Of a DNA stretch of 64,000 bases, positions 1-11,547 are shown piece after piece; position 1 is the stretch's first letter, and the number at the start of each line of letters is the position of its first letter. Source of the stretch: Magnolia sinica (taxonomy: Eukaryota > Streptophyta > Magnoliopsida > Magnoliales > Magnoliaceae); NCBI RefSeq assembly GCF_029962835.1, contig NC_080577.1, positions 5,084,001 to 5,148,000 of the forward strand, read 5' to 3'. The translations under genes were made by a program, and so were the position numbers. Below the pieces are notes generated by a model. The model searched no databases. It was not told the origin of the DNA and saw only the letters and a list, made by a program, of their open reading frames with translations.

Positions 1-46
1 TGATGAGGTTTCGGGGACGGAGCTCCGGGTCTCTTGCATTGAACAG
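1..46 (+). other. Probable 5' untranslated exon of gene 1 (partial)
   Basis: The window opens in exon-like sequence that ends at a good donor (AACAG/GTACTTC, boundary 46/47). The next clear acceptor is at 599-600, just before the exon with the start codon. Splicing 46 to 601 gives no longer open frame, so this piece is best read as untranslated leader. The true transcription start is outside the window. The DNA from 47 to 600 would be intron; I see nothing else recognisable in it. Confidence 0.4.
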
Positions 47-611
47 GTACTTCTGCGGTCGAATTGGATTTTGCTTTAGGAACCATAGTTTGTTGTGTGT
101 TTTTCGAATCCAATGATTCTGAAATCGCTTCTAAAATAGCTGTTGGGAGCTTCTGATAAGCTGCATTCCTTTCTCTTCGTATAACTGAGAATGCAAAATT
201 TTCTCGTGAATTGAACTGAAACCATGGATTTAATCGCTTTATAACCATGCTTGAGAATTCCTAACTAGACTTAGTTGTATTTTTTCCCTTCTTCTTTGCT
301 GGTATTCTAGAGACTTCGTACATGCCAAGAATTCATTGACCGCGAGGGCATCGCGCAACAGTCGCTTGTAATCACAACACCGAAGTACCATAAGCGGTAC
401 ATCTTACCAGGCAAACTACTAATCTTCCTCTTCTCCTCATTTTCATTCTTCATACATCATAGCAAGAAAGCAATGTCTTGTAATACCATCTGTATATTCA
501 ATCTCCAAAACTTGGTTTCTAAAACCAATATTTGGATTCCTGATTACATTACTAAGATAGGATTTGTGGGCTTTTCTGGTTTTTCGGATCTCTTATCCAG
601 TAGAGGAACCC

Positions 612-3600
612 ATGAGTAGCTCTGGACCCACTCTGTCAAGATATCAAAGCTTCAACCAAGACAATGAGGATTATGACTGGCATCAACTTCGCACTGGTAA
701 TGATGGACTTCCTCTATCGATGTAATGCGAGATATTGAAACGATCCACTCATATCATTATGTGATTTTTTTTTTCCAGCAATTCGTTCGAAGATTAGAGA
801 CACTCCACCGTCTTCAGTCAGGTGAATGGAGTTGGTCCTTTTTCTTTTTTTTTTGGGTTCAAGAAATTCTCCTCCTGAAAGCATGTTTTAATTTCTTGGA
901 GGTGTGTGGTTTATTGGATTCTCCATGCAGGAAATCGCGTTCTCCATCACCTTCGCCACGACCTGGAACGTTTTTCTTCACAGGTAATCTGGCAGGTATT
1001 GAGCTTCCATGGTTGGGGATCTTGTTTTCTGATTTGATGCAATTGGGTTCGAAGGTCTTCATTGGGTTTGTTGTACTGATAATGATTTATGCATGACTCA
1101 AGACAAAAGAGCAGCTTCACCAGTGCCTGGTTTACGTCCTCTATCTCGTTCTGGATCTCTCTCGACTAGTAGACCCACCACTCCAAACTCTTCAAATGCT
1201 GGACGACGGGTAAGCACAATAACTTCTGGTATGATCTCTTGCAAGTTTCTAAAAAGAACCCTGTTATAGCTGCTTGCAAGCTTGGACTTGCCTGCTCTTG
1301 AAACACGAAAAGGGTGAGATCCAGCCTCTTCAACATGTGGGCCCCAACAGGTTGAAAACCTGGCTGATCTGGTCATTTCATGGGAGTTCATTGAATGTGC
1401 ACTGTAGACTGAGTTTTTAACAGTTCATTAACTGGACACATTGGGACTGTCCTAATGAACTTCCCAGATCTTGCAGACTTGCCACGTGCAGGAAGAGTAG
1501 GATTTGAAATACTACCCATCGCCATTATTTGGATATTTCACACGTGTATCACATGTGACCAACATGTGAAGACCTGTGAGCCACATGTGCATGAACTAGT
1601 GTGAAATACCCAGATAGCCATCACATTTCTCTTTTACGGATACTTTGTGCCTGTCACTAGTTCAAAATTCCAACCTAACGGAATTCGCTTGTTGTCATCC
1701 GAATAGTCCCACTCTCATCTATGTACTATCGGAAATAAACCGTTATGCATAAGAAGATATCTTACATTTCAAGGATTTGCCCCTTTGTTGAGTAAAGGGG
1801 TCTGAACTACAGTTATGTTGAAGAAAGAGGCTAAAGTGCCAAGTAGACGGCATATTCTCAAAAAGCATCTTAAACTTCTCCCAGTGTATACACCAAAATC
1901 ATAACCCATGTTGCTTTGCCTGTACTCTACCCATGTTGCTCTTATGACATCCCTGTTGAGTGCATTGCTAGATAGGTCTAGATAGAATAGGGTTTTGGGG
2001 AGATGAACAGTGCCCAAATTAGGGTATCTCATTACAATTTATATTAAGAATAATTACAAATTTGCCTTTTGCTAACACAAGATTACACACATGTGGTTCA
2101 CATGTGCAACATGTGTGAAACACCGAAATACTTCCCCTCAAACTGATGGCAGCTATGGCAACATTACTTTATAGAAAGCAAAACCAAGAACCAGTGAGAC
2201 AATTGGTAAAGACATCAATGGTCTGATCAGTTGAGGGAACAAAGAAAACACACAATTCAATACACATGTCCAATTCCCAAACAAAATGATAATCTATCTT
2301 AATGTGCTTTGTCCGAGCACAAAACACAAGATTACAGACACATGTGTCACATGTCATGCCTGTGAAATATCCAAATAGGTTATGTATCTTTGTTTTGGGC
2401 ATTGCAGCTTCCTCATTGTGGCCAATGTAAGTCGCTAGAAATATCATCATCATCTAACCCTTTTCCATATCAATATCATTTGGGGTTGGGGTTGGATTTT
2501 AGATGATAAATCAGCAAATCCTTTACGATTGGCATTGAATCTTTATATATATATATATATATATGGGAATGGGAAATGGTACTATGAGGTCGACCTCATG
2601 GGAACTTCCCATGAGGTCGAGTTGTGTGGGCCCCACTTTTATGTGTGTCAAACATCTATCCCATTAGTCAGATGCACCATCCCATGGTGGGCCACAAGCT
2701 TAAACCTCGAGCCAATGCATGACTTGGGTGGGCCACACCACATACAACAGTTGAGAGGGGTTATCCTCCTGTTAAAACATTCATAATCATTTATTGGGCC
2801 CACTGAGATGTGGTTCACAAATCCATTCCATCCATTGTGTGTGTCACATTTGTATGAGGGGGTCAGACCAAGTTTTAGCCGCATCTAAAAATTAGGTGGG
2901 CCCCGCAAAGTGATTTTATATACTTTAGGCATGTCCTCACATAGTTTTAAATTGTATGGCCCACCTGAATTCCATATATGCTGATTTTTGGGATATAACA
3001 TAACCTAAAGGGGACCCATCAAATGCACGGTGTTGATTTTTGACACACATAACGGTGGGGCCCACACAGCTCGACCTCATGGGAAGTTCCCATGGGGTCG
3101 ACCTCATAGTACCATTTCCCTATATATATATATATATAAAGGGTGATGGTGTTGATCTGTTCATAGCCATGGGCTCAGTTTGGAAACATGCCCAAAACAA
3201 CATTTAGCCCCATTTGAACTCCTGCGAATGACACACAAAAATTCAAATTCAGCCTTGGGAGCAATCTCATGTGCTTTCTTCTGTTAAACCAGATCTAAAT
3301 GGTGAGCAAAATGCCACACCCAGCTGAATTTCATTAAAATGTCCATTCCTCTCGATAGAAATGTAGCAACTTCCAAACTAGGGCTGTACACGAGTCAAGC
3401 TAGCTCTAAAAGCTCGCTCGACTCGGCTCGACTCAGCTCGGATTGACTCGGCTTGAAAGGCCAACTCAAGGCGAGTCAAGCTTGTTTACTAAAGCTCGAG
3501 TTGATTTCAAGCCAAGTTTGACCATGGTGTATTTCAACTCAACTCAACTCGAAGCTCGAGCTCGAGCTCGGGTAATATATTTTAATAATGTATATTATAT

Positions 3601-5642
3601 ATATTATATATATTTAAGTTTAAAAAAAGAAGTTAAAAACTTAAAAGTTTTTACTAAAAAACCCTACCCGACCCTACCCGTCCCCATTCCCTCTTTTTCT
3701 TTCCCTTACACTGCCGAGGTAAACTCGAACAACTAGCTTGACTTGAACTCGACCCGAAAGCTTTGGCAAACAAGCCAAGCTTCAATGTTGAGCTCAAGCT
3801 CGAACTTGAGTATAGCATGGACGAGTCAAGCCAAGCTTGGCCCACCTCGACTCGACTCGGCTCAATGTACAGCCCTATTCCAAACACACCATTTGATCCT
3901 GTTGCCTATGACTTCTCGACGAAGAATATCTAGGCATCAAAGGTTTCAGTGTTGTTGTTGAAGACTCATTCTTACTTAGTGGTATATGATTTTATCGATT
4001 TTGGGTATCGGGTTCCTCTTGTAGATAACTGGGTTGTGCTAACATGGGCCACCTGGTGCATCCAAAGGGTGGGTAAGATGGTACGGTGGGGTCAGTCTTA
4101 GGGGTGTTAGTTTGTTTTGGGCTACCAAATACCAATCTGAAAGTGTCATGTACTTGTGTTATTTTTTTTGAGACGTGACGAAATATTATAAAACAAGAAG
4201 AAGGATACAAAAGAGGGGCTTGAGCCGCTGAGATAGCGGACCAAAACACCTATGAAAAGGGGAATGAAGACAAATTACAACTGCTTAAATGCAGCGCGTG
4301 GGAGGCCCATTCCACTATAAGGAAATGAACCCTCTTAATAAGAAACCCAACAACATGAGATTCCCCTTTGAAACATCTCCCATTACAGTCTTCCCAAATT
4401 ACCCACCACACTGCCGCCAGGGACATTCTCCAAACCAGAATTTTCTGCTTACCGAAATCTGCCCCATGCCAGGCTTTAAACTAGCAGTCGGAAGAGTAGG
4501 GGAGGACCCATGAGATATTGAGATTAGTATCCGATAACTGAGATCATGGATTAATCTACTTAAGTGATAATTCCAATTTCCAAAGATGTTTGGATGCACT
4601 ATTGAATTGAATTTGAATAATTAGCTCAGGAAAAGAGGAAATGACCACATCATGATGACCTTAGTATTCATGACGAGGAAGTACGTCAAATTGCAGTTAC
4701 ATCCTGTTTCAATCCAACTTGAAAAAAAAAAAACCATAATGGAAATTTGGATCTGAGTTCCTCAATATGAAGTCTTAAGGTAACTGCAACTTGCTCACTT
4801 GCATGTTATTGCAATTCATTTGGCATCCAAACACGACCTATGCCCCAAATTTGACGAAATTTCACGTCTCCTCTCACCATCCAACAACGTTATACATCCC
4901 AATTGGTTGACAGATTATTTTTTTTAGCAAATTATGTTTATATAGGAATCATACAATGCTCATTCAAAGATTTTGTACTGTACTGTTCAGGTTTTCAGTT
5001 TCTGCAACCATAGTTCACTGATCCAGACCATTGACATTATTGTCCCCACAATGCATGATTCTTTGACCAAAATCCCCCAGATTGGAAGACTCCCGAGTCC
5101 TGACCCTTAAATAGGTAGCCAACAAATATCGGAAAGAAAATAGAGCCAAAGTTCATGTTCAACCTCAAAGAAATTCAAGTACCGTCTATAGCTATGATCT
5201 TCCAATATGGGAAGTTTTTTTTAATTAATGGGTTATTTTCTGTGTGGCCCACCTTGTCTGTGGTTTGGATCACTGAACAATGGGCATCACTAGTACAAAC
5301 TGAAAATCCTCACAGTAGTGTATGAACTTTTGGTCCGAGCATTGTATAACCCCTTGTGCTGTACAAGAAGGATACACACTGATCTGCTGTTACCAGAAAG
5401 GCAGAAACAGATGGTGGGATGAAAATACATTGTTTTCACTTGGGGTTTTTCTCTGTCATTTGTACATGCAGTATCCATCAGCACCTCGGAAATCAGCATC
5501 GATGCGAGTGCGTCCTGAAAATGATGGACAGAAGGAGACTGAACAAGTCCCCAGCAAAAGCAAACGCCTCCTCAAGGCCTTGCTCAGCCGGCGTAAATCA
5601 AAGAATGATCAGATGCTCTACAGCTACTTGGATGAATATTGA
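612..5642 (+). CDS. Small basic Ser/Arg/Pro-rich plant protein (gene 1), five coding exons
   Basis: Coding exons read as 612-696, 779-821, 931-983, 1103-1209 and 5472-5642. Each join is at GT..AG, the phases agree, and the total is 459 nt (152 residues plus TGA). The start is the first ATG after an acceptor at 599-600. The N-terminal part has an acidic DYDWHQLR stretch. The middle is rich in [10 protein letters not shown] and [10 protein letters not shown] motifs, which look phosphorylatable and disordered. The C-terminus is basic ([16 protein letters not shown]) and ends in LYSYLDEY. No enzyme domain, signal peptide or membrane segment is visible. I do not recognise a named family; the conserved-looking tail suggests a real plant-specific protein. 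The last intron (1210-5471) is 4.3 kb and full of MITEs. The fourth acceptor (CTCAAG at 1097-1102) is the weakest call. Confidence 0.68.
2571..3120. mobile_element. MITE inserted in a TA microsatellite, 51-bp TIRs
   Basis: A 550-bp element has terminal inverted repeats of about 51 bp. The left end starts GGGAAATGGTACTATGAGG and the right end is its near-perfect complement. It is flanked on both sides by TA repeats (about 2544-2564 and 3121-3138), as expected for insertion into a TA microsatellite or for a TA target duplication. Each TIR itself contains small palindromes (GAGGTCGACCTC and ATGGGAACTTCCCAT), so each end can fold alone. No coding capacity is seen. The behaviour recalls the rice Micron type, but the superfamily is not settled. 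Confidence 0.85.
3379..3877. mobile_element. Non-autonomous hAT-type MITE, TSD TTCCAAAC
   Basis: A 499-bp element begins TAGGGCTGTACA and ends TGTACAGCCCTA, a perfect 12-bp inverted repeat. It is flanked by a perfect 8-bp target duplication, TTCCAAAC, at 3371-3378 and 3878-3885. The interior is built of many CTCGACTCGG/AGCTCGAG motifs close to both ends. The 8-bp duplication and short TIR are typical of the hAT superfamily. There is no transposase, so it would need help in trans. Relatives sit at 41856-42589 and 50328-50736. Confidence 0.92.
4584..4838. mobile_element. Probable MITE of the GTTTGGAT family
   Basis: The left end reads GATGTTTGGATGCACTATTG and the right end GGCATCCAAACACGACC, an imperfect inverted repeat about 255 bp apart. 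AATTGAATT/AATTGCAATT sequence lies just inside both ends. Similar elements occur at 21169-21433, 5929-6230 and around the Gypsy element. A target duplication was not resolved. It lies in the last intron of gene 1. Confidence 0.55.
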
Positions 5643-5770
5643 GATACAAATATAGATAGGCATGAGAACGCAAGCAAACACAACTTCTTTTCTATGTTTT
5701 TCCTTGTTTTTGCTTTTTCTCATTTCCAGAGTAGAGAGGGATGACCTTCAATAATGTATCATGGATGATT
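5643..5770 (+). other. 3' untranslated region of gene 1
   Basis: After the TGA at 5640-5642 comes T-rich sequence with AATAATGTATC near 5751 and TTGTAATGT near 5790, both plausible plant near-upstream or far-upstream polyadenylation signals. The exact cleavage site cannot be seen. Confidence 0.4.
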
Positions 5771-5928
5771 GCTTCTGTTATATCTGATTGTAATGTATCT
5801 TCCAAAATTTATATGTATACCAAATCGATTTCAATATTCTGAAAAAAGAAGTTAAATTTAGAAGTCTGCTATAGTCAGTTTGGTATTCAGGAACGAGCAA
5901 TCTACAAGAGCACAAGAAACTTAGGGCA

Positions 5929-6230
5929 TGTTTGGATGGACAGAATCCATGTGGAAATGGAAACTGTTTTCCATTGACGAGACAATTGGGGACTTTGGAT
6001 ATATTAATTCCATGCAATAACTATTACTCTCATCCATGAACAGAGTTTTCTGGCACAAGAAATAAGATGATAGCTGTCTAATGGATCCCTGGATTCCACT
6101 TGCTATCTTGACAGGCACCCAGTTTTTTGAAATTGTATTTTCGATGACGACGGCCATGGAAAATTTATCATTGAGTTATTATTAAATTGTCCACAAAATC
6201 CAAATGAATTCCACATCCAAGCATCTTTTT
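5929..6230. mobile_element. Degenerate MITE of the GTTTGGAT family
   Basis: The left end, GGGCATGTTTGGATGGACAG, is mirrored by CCACATCCAAGCATC near 6208-6225, and both are followed inwards by ATTCCA(C/T)-type sequence. The inverted repeat is imperfect and no target duplication was resolved. Confidence 0.4.
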
Positions 6231-6282
6231 AAACATGTTTTTAAGGGTCAGCTTGGATAAGAGAATTCCAAGGTTAAAGAAA

Positions 6283-6985
6283 TGATGTAGAGCGGGTCGC
6301 GGACAATTACATGGCCAAGATGGATCAGAAAAGGCCCGGTCGACGACAGAAGTGATCCAGACTATCGAACCTTAAATCGGGCGTATCTTGCAATCCGGAA
6401 TGAGTTATGTGACGTAAAATATATGATTTTGGGGTAGAACGAGCTACTGAAGCCAACCAACCCTACTACGCTGGGTTGCGCAGCCCGGAATTGCGAAAAA
6501 CCCCTGGATTGATGGTCGTTTCCCTGTTTTAATTTCGTTTTTACTATAAATAGTAAGTTTTAGTTTGATTATAACTCTTCATCCGTCGGGCTTTAGGAGT
6601 TGCGCCCAACGTGAAAAGAGCTTAGAATAATTAGGAGAACGGTTTGGTGAAGCCAAATAGGACACTTACTATTTTTGGCCGAAAACCTTGCGCACTAGTA
6701 GACATCACGACCGTCTATAAATAGTAAGTTTACTATTTATAGTAAGTCGCGGATTCTAAGAGTTTGAGTTGTAGTTTGATTCTAATTTCTTTCCCATTGC
6801 TTGGTAGCCGTATTTAAAGGGTTGTAAACTCATTTTTATTCATCAATTAATCAATTTCAAATTTATTAGAATTTATTTCTATTTTCTGCTTTCTTTCCTC
6901 GTGGATTCGAGAAGTCTCTGTGAGGAGTCCAGAGAAGCTCCGTGGATTCGGAGTAGTTATCCTCATCACGTTCATCCCTGCGTCA
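6283..6985 (+). repeat. 5' LTR of the Gypsy element
   Basis: A 703-bp LTR runs from TGATGTAGAG to CCCTGCGTCA. A TATA box (TATAAATAG) occurs near 6545 and again at 6716. The second lies in a 13-bp perfect inverted repeat with a 2-nt spacer (6715-6742). The first 73 bp repeat the last codons of the element's pol gene, because that gene runs into the 3' LTR. Confidence 0.95.
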
Positions 6986-7018
6986 ATTTCTTTCAAAGCG
7001 AGGATTTTCCTTGGGCCG

Positions 7019-8297
7019 ATGGCAAACAACGAAGGTATGAATCAAAATCCTGTGGACGGTGATCAGGGATTCGTTATCTTTCGAAAGAATGAAAGCTTTC
7101 CACCGGAGAGTCGATTGACCATGCAAGGGCCGCAGCAACTCTCGACCGTCTTGCAGATGCGCTACTTCCGCCCGAGCCTAGGCGGTGCTCCACCACCCGT
7201 GGTTGTTGTATGATACAACCCCGATTTTCGTAGAGCACTACCGTGGCAAACCGTAGGGCTACACCGAGATGATTCAAGTTCTAGCGACGAGGACCTTAAT
7301 GAGAGTTTTGCTCGACGACCAATCCATGGAGGTGATCATCTAGATCGTCGTTGAAAGAGACTATCGAGGTAAGGTGAACTTTCTAGTTTTAACGGTTTAT
7401 TACGTATAGAAGATTTTCTCGATTGGCTAGCAAGTAGAGAGATACTTTGATTACATGGACGTGCATCATAAAAGGGTAAAATTGGTAGCGTTTAAATTAA
7501 AATCGGGTTCCGCATGGTGGGAACAATTACAACTCTCACGAGCCCGCCAGTGAACAAGGCACCCATCTCATCATGGCCACGATGAGACGTCTTCTTCGAT
7601 CACGATTTCTCCCCTGATTATGAGCAGATATTATTCCAACAATATCAAAATTGCAGACAAGGAAATCGAACACATATTACATCAAGAATTTCAACGGTTG
7701 GCTACACGAAACGATCTGTCAGAATCTGAGTCACAGAAGGTGGCACGATTTGTAGGTGGGTTGCGACCGATAATTCAGGATCGAGTTCAGATGTACCCAA
7801 TCGGGACCGTGGATGAAGCAGTTCAATTGGCGGGTAGGGCAGAAACACAACTTGCAAGAGCTCCTGCTCGTCCATATCCTTCAAATCGACCCCCCATGAC
7901 GGGTCCCACGCAGGATCCAGTGCTGCCACGAGGAAAAGATCCAGTACCTCAACTTCCTACAACCGCAAACTGTGATACGGGGAGCGGCTCATCCAGACCT
8001 CAACGTGCAGCACCCACAACAGCAGGTCCAAGTAGAATTTCAAATCCTTATACTCGGCCAAGGTCGAACAATTGTTACCGCTGTGGCCAACCAGGCCACT
8101 TATCAAACACTTGTTCTCAACGTCCCGCAGCGCACTTGACTATAAACGAAGGGGGCACTGAAGATGAGGCCGCAGAAGAAGACCATCGCTTTGATGAACA
8201 TGAACAAACCACTGAAGAAATAGCAGGTGGCGATGAAGTGACGGGCGAGGATCGTGGTGAATTTCTAGTTGTGAGGCGATTACTATATGCCTTATGA
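7019..8297 (+). pseudogene. Gypsy gag, broken
   Basis: A likely gag start is the ATG at 7019, 34 nt after the 5' LTR; this frame stops at 7211-7213. Pieces of the retrotransposon gag domain follow in other frames: LLRIEDFLDWL near 7404 and AWWEQLQLS near 7513. From about 7678 the frame is open to 8297 and contains FQRLATRN and a CCHC zinc knuckle, CYRCGQPGHLSNTC, near 8074-8115. At least two frame breaks and several stops separate the parts, so no intact Gag can be made. The knuckle binds RNA in intact relatives. Confidence 0.85.
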
Positions 8298-8879
8298 AAG
8301 AAATTACATCCACAGCGACACAATATATTTCGTACTCGGTGCACCGTCAACGGAAAGGTCTGTGATGTGATTGTAGATAGTGGTAGTAGCGAAATTATCG
8401 TCTCGAGAGTAATGGTGGACAAGTTGCGGCTACCAACGATGAAACATCCTTCTCCATACTCTATTGGCTGGATAAAAAAGGTGAATGAGACCAAGGTAAC
8501 TGAACAATGCACTATCTCGTTTTCAATTGGCAAAAATTATAAGGATCAAATACTTTGTGACTTGGTCGATATGGAAGCTTGTCATATGTTACTCGGTCTA
8601 CCCTGGCAGTCGGACCGTGATGCGACCCATCAGGGACGAGATAATGTCTACGTATTCGTCAAGGATAGTCGAAAAATAATCCTTGCCCCTATGGCACCAG
8701 AGAACCACCCTGAAGCCTCTAAAGTGGAGGGGAGTTCCCTCTTGACCATTCGGGATTTCATGGAGGAATCCAAGGAAACTGGTGAGGTATACGTCGTAGT
8801 AGTAAAGGGCGAGGAAGAGGAACCCTCAAACATCCCTCCAAATTTAAGACTGTTGCTAAATGAATTCAAAGAAGTTTGA
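8298..8879 (+). pseudogene. Gypsy aspartic protease region, fragment
   Basis: The frame continues from gag after the TGA at 8295-8297. The protease active-site signature IVDSGSSE lies near 8370-8393, where most relatives have D-S/T-G. The open stretch runs to the TGA at 8877-8879. In an intact element this domain cuts the Gag-Pol polyprotein; here it is bounded by stops on both sides. Confidence 0.8.
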
Positions 8880-9692
8880 CCTGAGGATTTACTTGATGGA
8901 TTGCCTCCCATGAGGGACATCCAACATCACATAGACATCGTCCCTGGGGCTAACCTGCCCAATCGCCCTCATCATCGGATGAGTCCGAAAGAGTGTGAGA
9001 TACTTCAAGGGCAAGTGGATGAATTGATCCGTAAGGGTCTCTTGAGAGAGAGCATCAGCCCTTGTGTCATACCAGCATTATTAAAGCCAAAAAAAGATGG
9101 AAGTTGGCACATGTGTGTCGACAGCCGAGCAATCAACAAAATTACTATCAAATATCGGTTTCCAATACCACGGTTGGACGACATGCTCGATATGTTAGAA
9201 TGGGCCAAGGTGTTCTCTAAACTAGATTTAAGGAGCGGGTACTATCAGATTCGTATTCGACCCGGTGATGAGTGGAAAACGACATTCAAGACCAAGGAAG
9301 GGTTGTATGAGTGGCTGGTCATGCCCTTCGGCCTATCGAACGCACCAAGTACTTTTATGCGTTTAATGAATCAAGTTCTAAAACCGTTCACTGGCCGATT
9401 TGTGGTAGTATATTTTGATGACATATTGATATATAGCCAGGATGAGGCGGAGCACAGGAAACATCTCAGGCAGGTGCTACAGGTCTTACAACTTAACAAG
9501 TTGTACCTCAACTTGAAGAAGTGTAGTTTTTTAACTGACAGCCTATTGTTTCTAGGATTTGTTGTAACGTGCACAGGCATTCGTGTAGACGATGAAAAGG
9601 TGCGAGCTATTAGGGAATGGCCGATCCCGACAAACATTCATGAGGTGAGGAGTTTTCACGGGTTGACGACTTTCTATCGTCGATTTGTGTGA
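8880..9692 (+). pseudogene. Gypsy reverse transcriptase domain
   Basis: The domain has the ordered RT motifs: [33 protein letters not shown], the [12 protein letters not shown] block and the catalytic YFDDILIYS near 9411-9437. The key aspartates are all present. The frame is the same as the protease and is cut by TGA codons at 8877 and 9690. The preserved motifs with stops only at the edges point to recent decay by point mutation. Confidence 0.93.
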
Positions 9693-10430
9693 GATATTAG
9701 CACCATAGTCGCGCTTATAACAGATTGCATGAAAAAAAAACCGTTCCAGTGGACCGATAAAGCTGATAAGAGCTTTCATGAGATCAAGCATCGTTTGTCT
9801 ACAACACCGGTCTTGGTGCTTCCTAATTTCGACAAATTGTTTGAGGTTGAGTGTGACGCTTCATACGTCGGAATTGGAGGAGTATTATCACAGGAAGGCA
9901 GGCCGGTAGCCTTCTACAGCGAGAAGCTCAGCGAAGCCCGAAAGAAGTGGTCGACTTATGAGCTTGAGTTGTACGCAGTTGTTCAGGCGCTGCGACATTG
10001 GCGGCATTATCTGATTCAAAGAGAGTTTGTTTTGTACACTGACCATCAAGTATTAAAGTTTATTAATAGTCAGACTAACGTGAATCATGTGCATGCTAGA
10101 TGGGTTGCGTTTTTACAGGAATTCACGTTCGTTCTGAAGCACAAGTCAGGGCAGCAGAACAAGGTGGCTGATGCACTTAGCCATCGTGCATCACTACTAG
10201 TTACAATGAGCAACGAGGTAGTTGGCTTCGACTGTCTCAAGGAGCTGTATGCCGAGGATGAGGACTTCAAAGATTCTTGGATGAAGTGTCAAGAAGGTCA
10301 CCCCAGTGACTTTCATATACAGGACGATTTTCTCTTTAAAGGGAATCGATTGTGCATCCCCCAAAGTTCTCTGAGGGAGCAGATTATTCAGGAGCTACAT
10401 GGAGGTGGCCTTGGTGGACACATAGGGTGA
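9693..10430 (+). pseudogene. Gypsy RNase H domain and integrase zinc-finger start
   Basis: The region opens after the TGA at 9690-9692 in the same frame. [18 protein letters not shown] and [18 protein letters not shown] mark the Ty3-type RNase [10 protein letters not shown] holds a further catalytic aspartate. It continues into the connection to integrase ([11 protein letters not shown]) and is stopped by TGA at 10428-10430. Confidence 0.9.
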
Positions 10431-11547
10431 GACAAGACGCGAGCTCTTGTGGAAGAGCGGTATTACTGGCCGCAGTTAGTACATGATGTGGGAAAAGCCG
10501 TACAACGTTTTCATATTTGTCAGACCTCCAAGGGGCAATCTCAGAATACGGGCCTCTACACCCCGTTACCTGTGCCTAACGACCCTTGGGAGGATTTATC
10601 AATGGACTTCGTGCTTGGTCTCCCATGAACACAATGCGGCATGGATTGTGTTCGTAGTGGTAGATCGTTTCTCAAAGATGGCGCACTTTATCCCATGCAA
10701 GAAGACCCTCGATGCAACACACGTGATGAATTTATTTTTCAAGGAGGTCGTTCGGCTACACGGGGTCCCCAAGACCATTACTTCCAATCGTGACATGAAG
10801 TTCATTAGCTACTTTTGGTGGACTTTATGAAATCGATTCGATACACGATTTCAATTCAGCAGTGCTTACCACCCATAGACTGATGGGCAAACCGAAGTTG
10901 TAAATCGCACATTGGGAAATCTCCTTCACTGTATTTCAGGAGAAAAACCGAAGCAGTGGAATTTGTCCTTGTCCCAAGCAGAGTTTGTATTCAACAACAT
11001 GGTGAACCGCTCGACAGGGAGATCACCGTTCCAGATTATCTACGGACGAGTGCCTCGCCACACACTTGACTTGTTCCCTCTACCCAAGCACCTGGGCACG
11101 AGCATTGCAGCAGAACATATGGCAGACAAGATCATGGGCATCCATGCAGAAGTGCAGACCAAGCTACATGCCTCGAACGAGAAGTATAAGGAACAAGCGG
11201 ACAAGTATCGGCGACAAAAAGTGTTTGAGGTGGGCGACCGCGTTATGGTCCATCTGCGCAAAGAGAGATTTCCGACCGCGACGTACAACAAGTTGAAAAT
11301 TAAGAAGATTGGACCCGTCCCAATCATCCGAAAGATTAATGATAACGCTTATGTTGTTGATCTTCCAGATGATATGGCAATCTTACAAACTTTCAATGTC
11401 GCGGACCTGACCGAGTATCATAAACCAGAGTATGACGAGAACTCGAGGACGAGTTCTTTTGAAGTGGAGAAGACTGATGTAAAGCGGGTCGCGGACAATT
11501 ACATGGCCAAGATGGATCAGAAAAGGCCCGGTCGACGACAGAAGTGA
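10431..11547 (+). pseudogene. Gypsy integrase, interrupted; last codons lie inside the 3' LTR
   Basis: The first part stays in the pol frame ([35 protein letters not shown]) to a TGA at 10626-10628. A frame change near 10655 leads to [17 protein letters not shown]. Two more stops follow, TGA at 10828-10830 and TAG at 10876-10878. Then comes an open stretch with TDGQTEVVNRTLGN, the C-terminal KVFEVGDRVMVHLRKERFP and the YVVDLPDD block. The D, D and E of the catalytic core are still visible in MDFVLG, SNRDMKF and TDGQTE. The final stop is at 11545-11547, 73 nt inside the 3' LTR. No chromodomain is seen. Confidence 0.9.

Larger units (their letters stand above)
1210..5471 (+). other. Large last intron of gene 1, with transposon insertions
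   Basis: A 4.26-kb intron runs from GTAAGC at 1210 to a TGCAG acceptor ending at 5471. It holds a MITE in a TA repeat (2571-3120), a hAT-type MITE with a perfect 8-bp duplication (3379-3877) and a MITE-like inverted repeat at about 4584-4838. Long reading frames inside it, such as the one near 3443-3736, lie in these repeats and are not exons. The stretch 1400-2540 holds no recognisable gene. Confidence 0.6.

Noticed and set aside
3443..3736. 97-codon + strand ORF
   Set aside because: Lies within the hAT-type MITE at 3379-3877; the bases are its CTCGACTCGG repeats.
10483..10620. Start of a separate gene at 10483
   Set aside because: Up to about 10650 this frame is a shadow; the integrase motifs are in another frame. 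Only the later part is genuine integrase, after a frame change.
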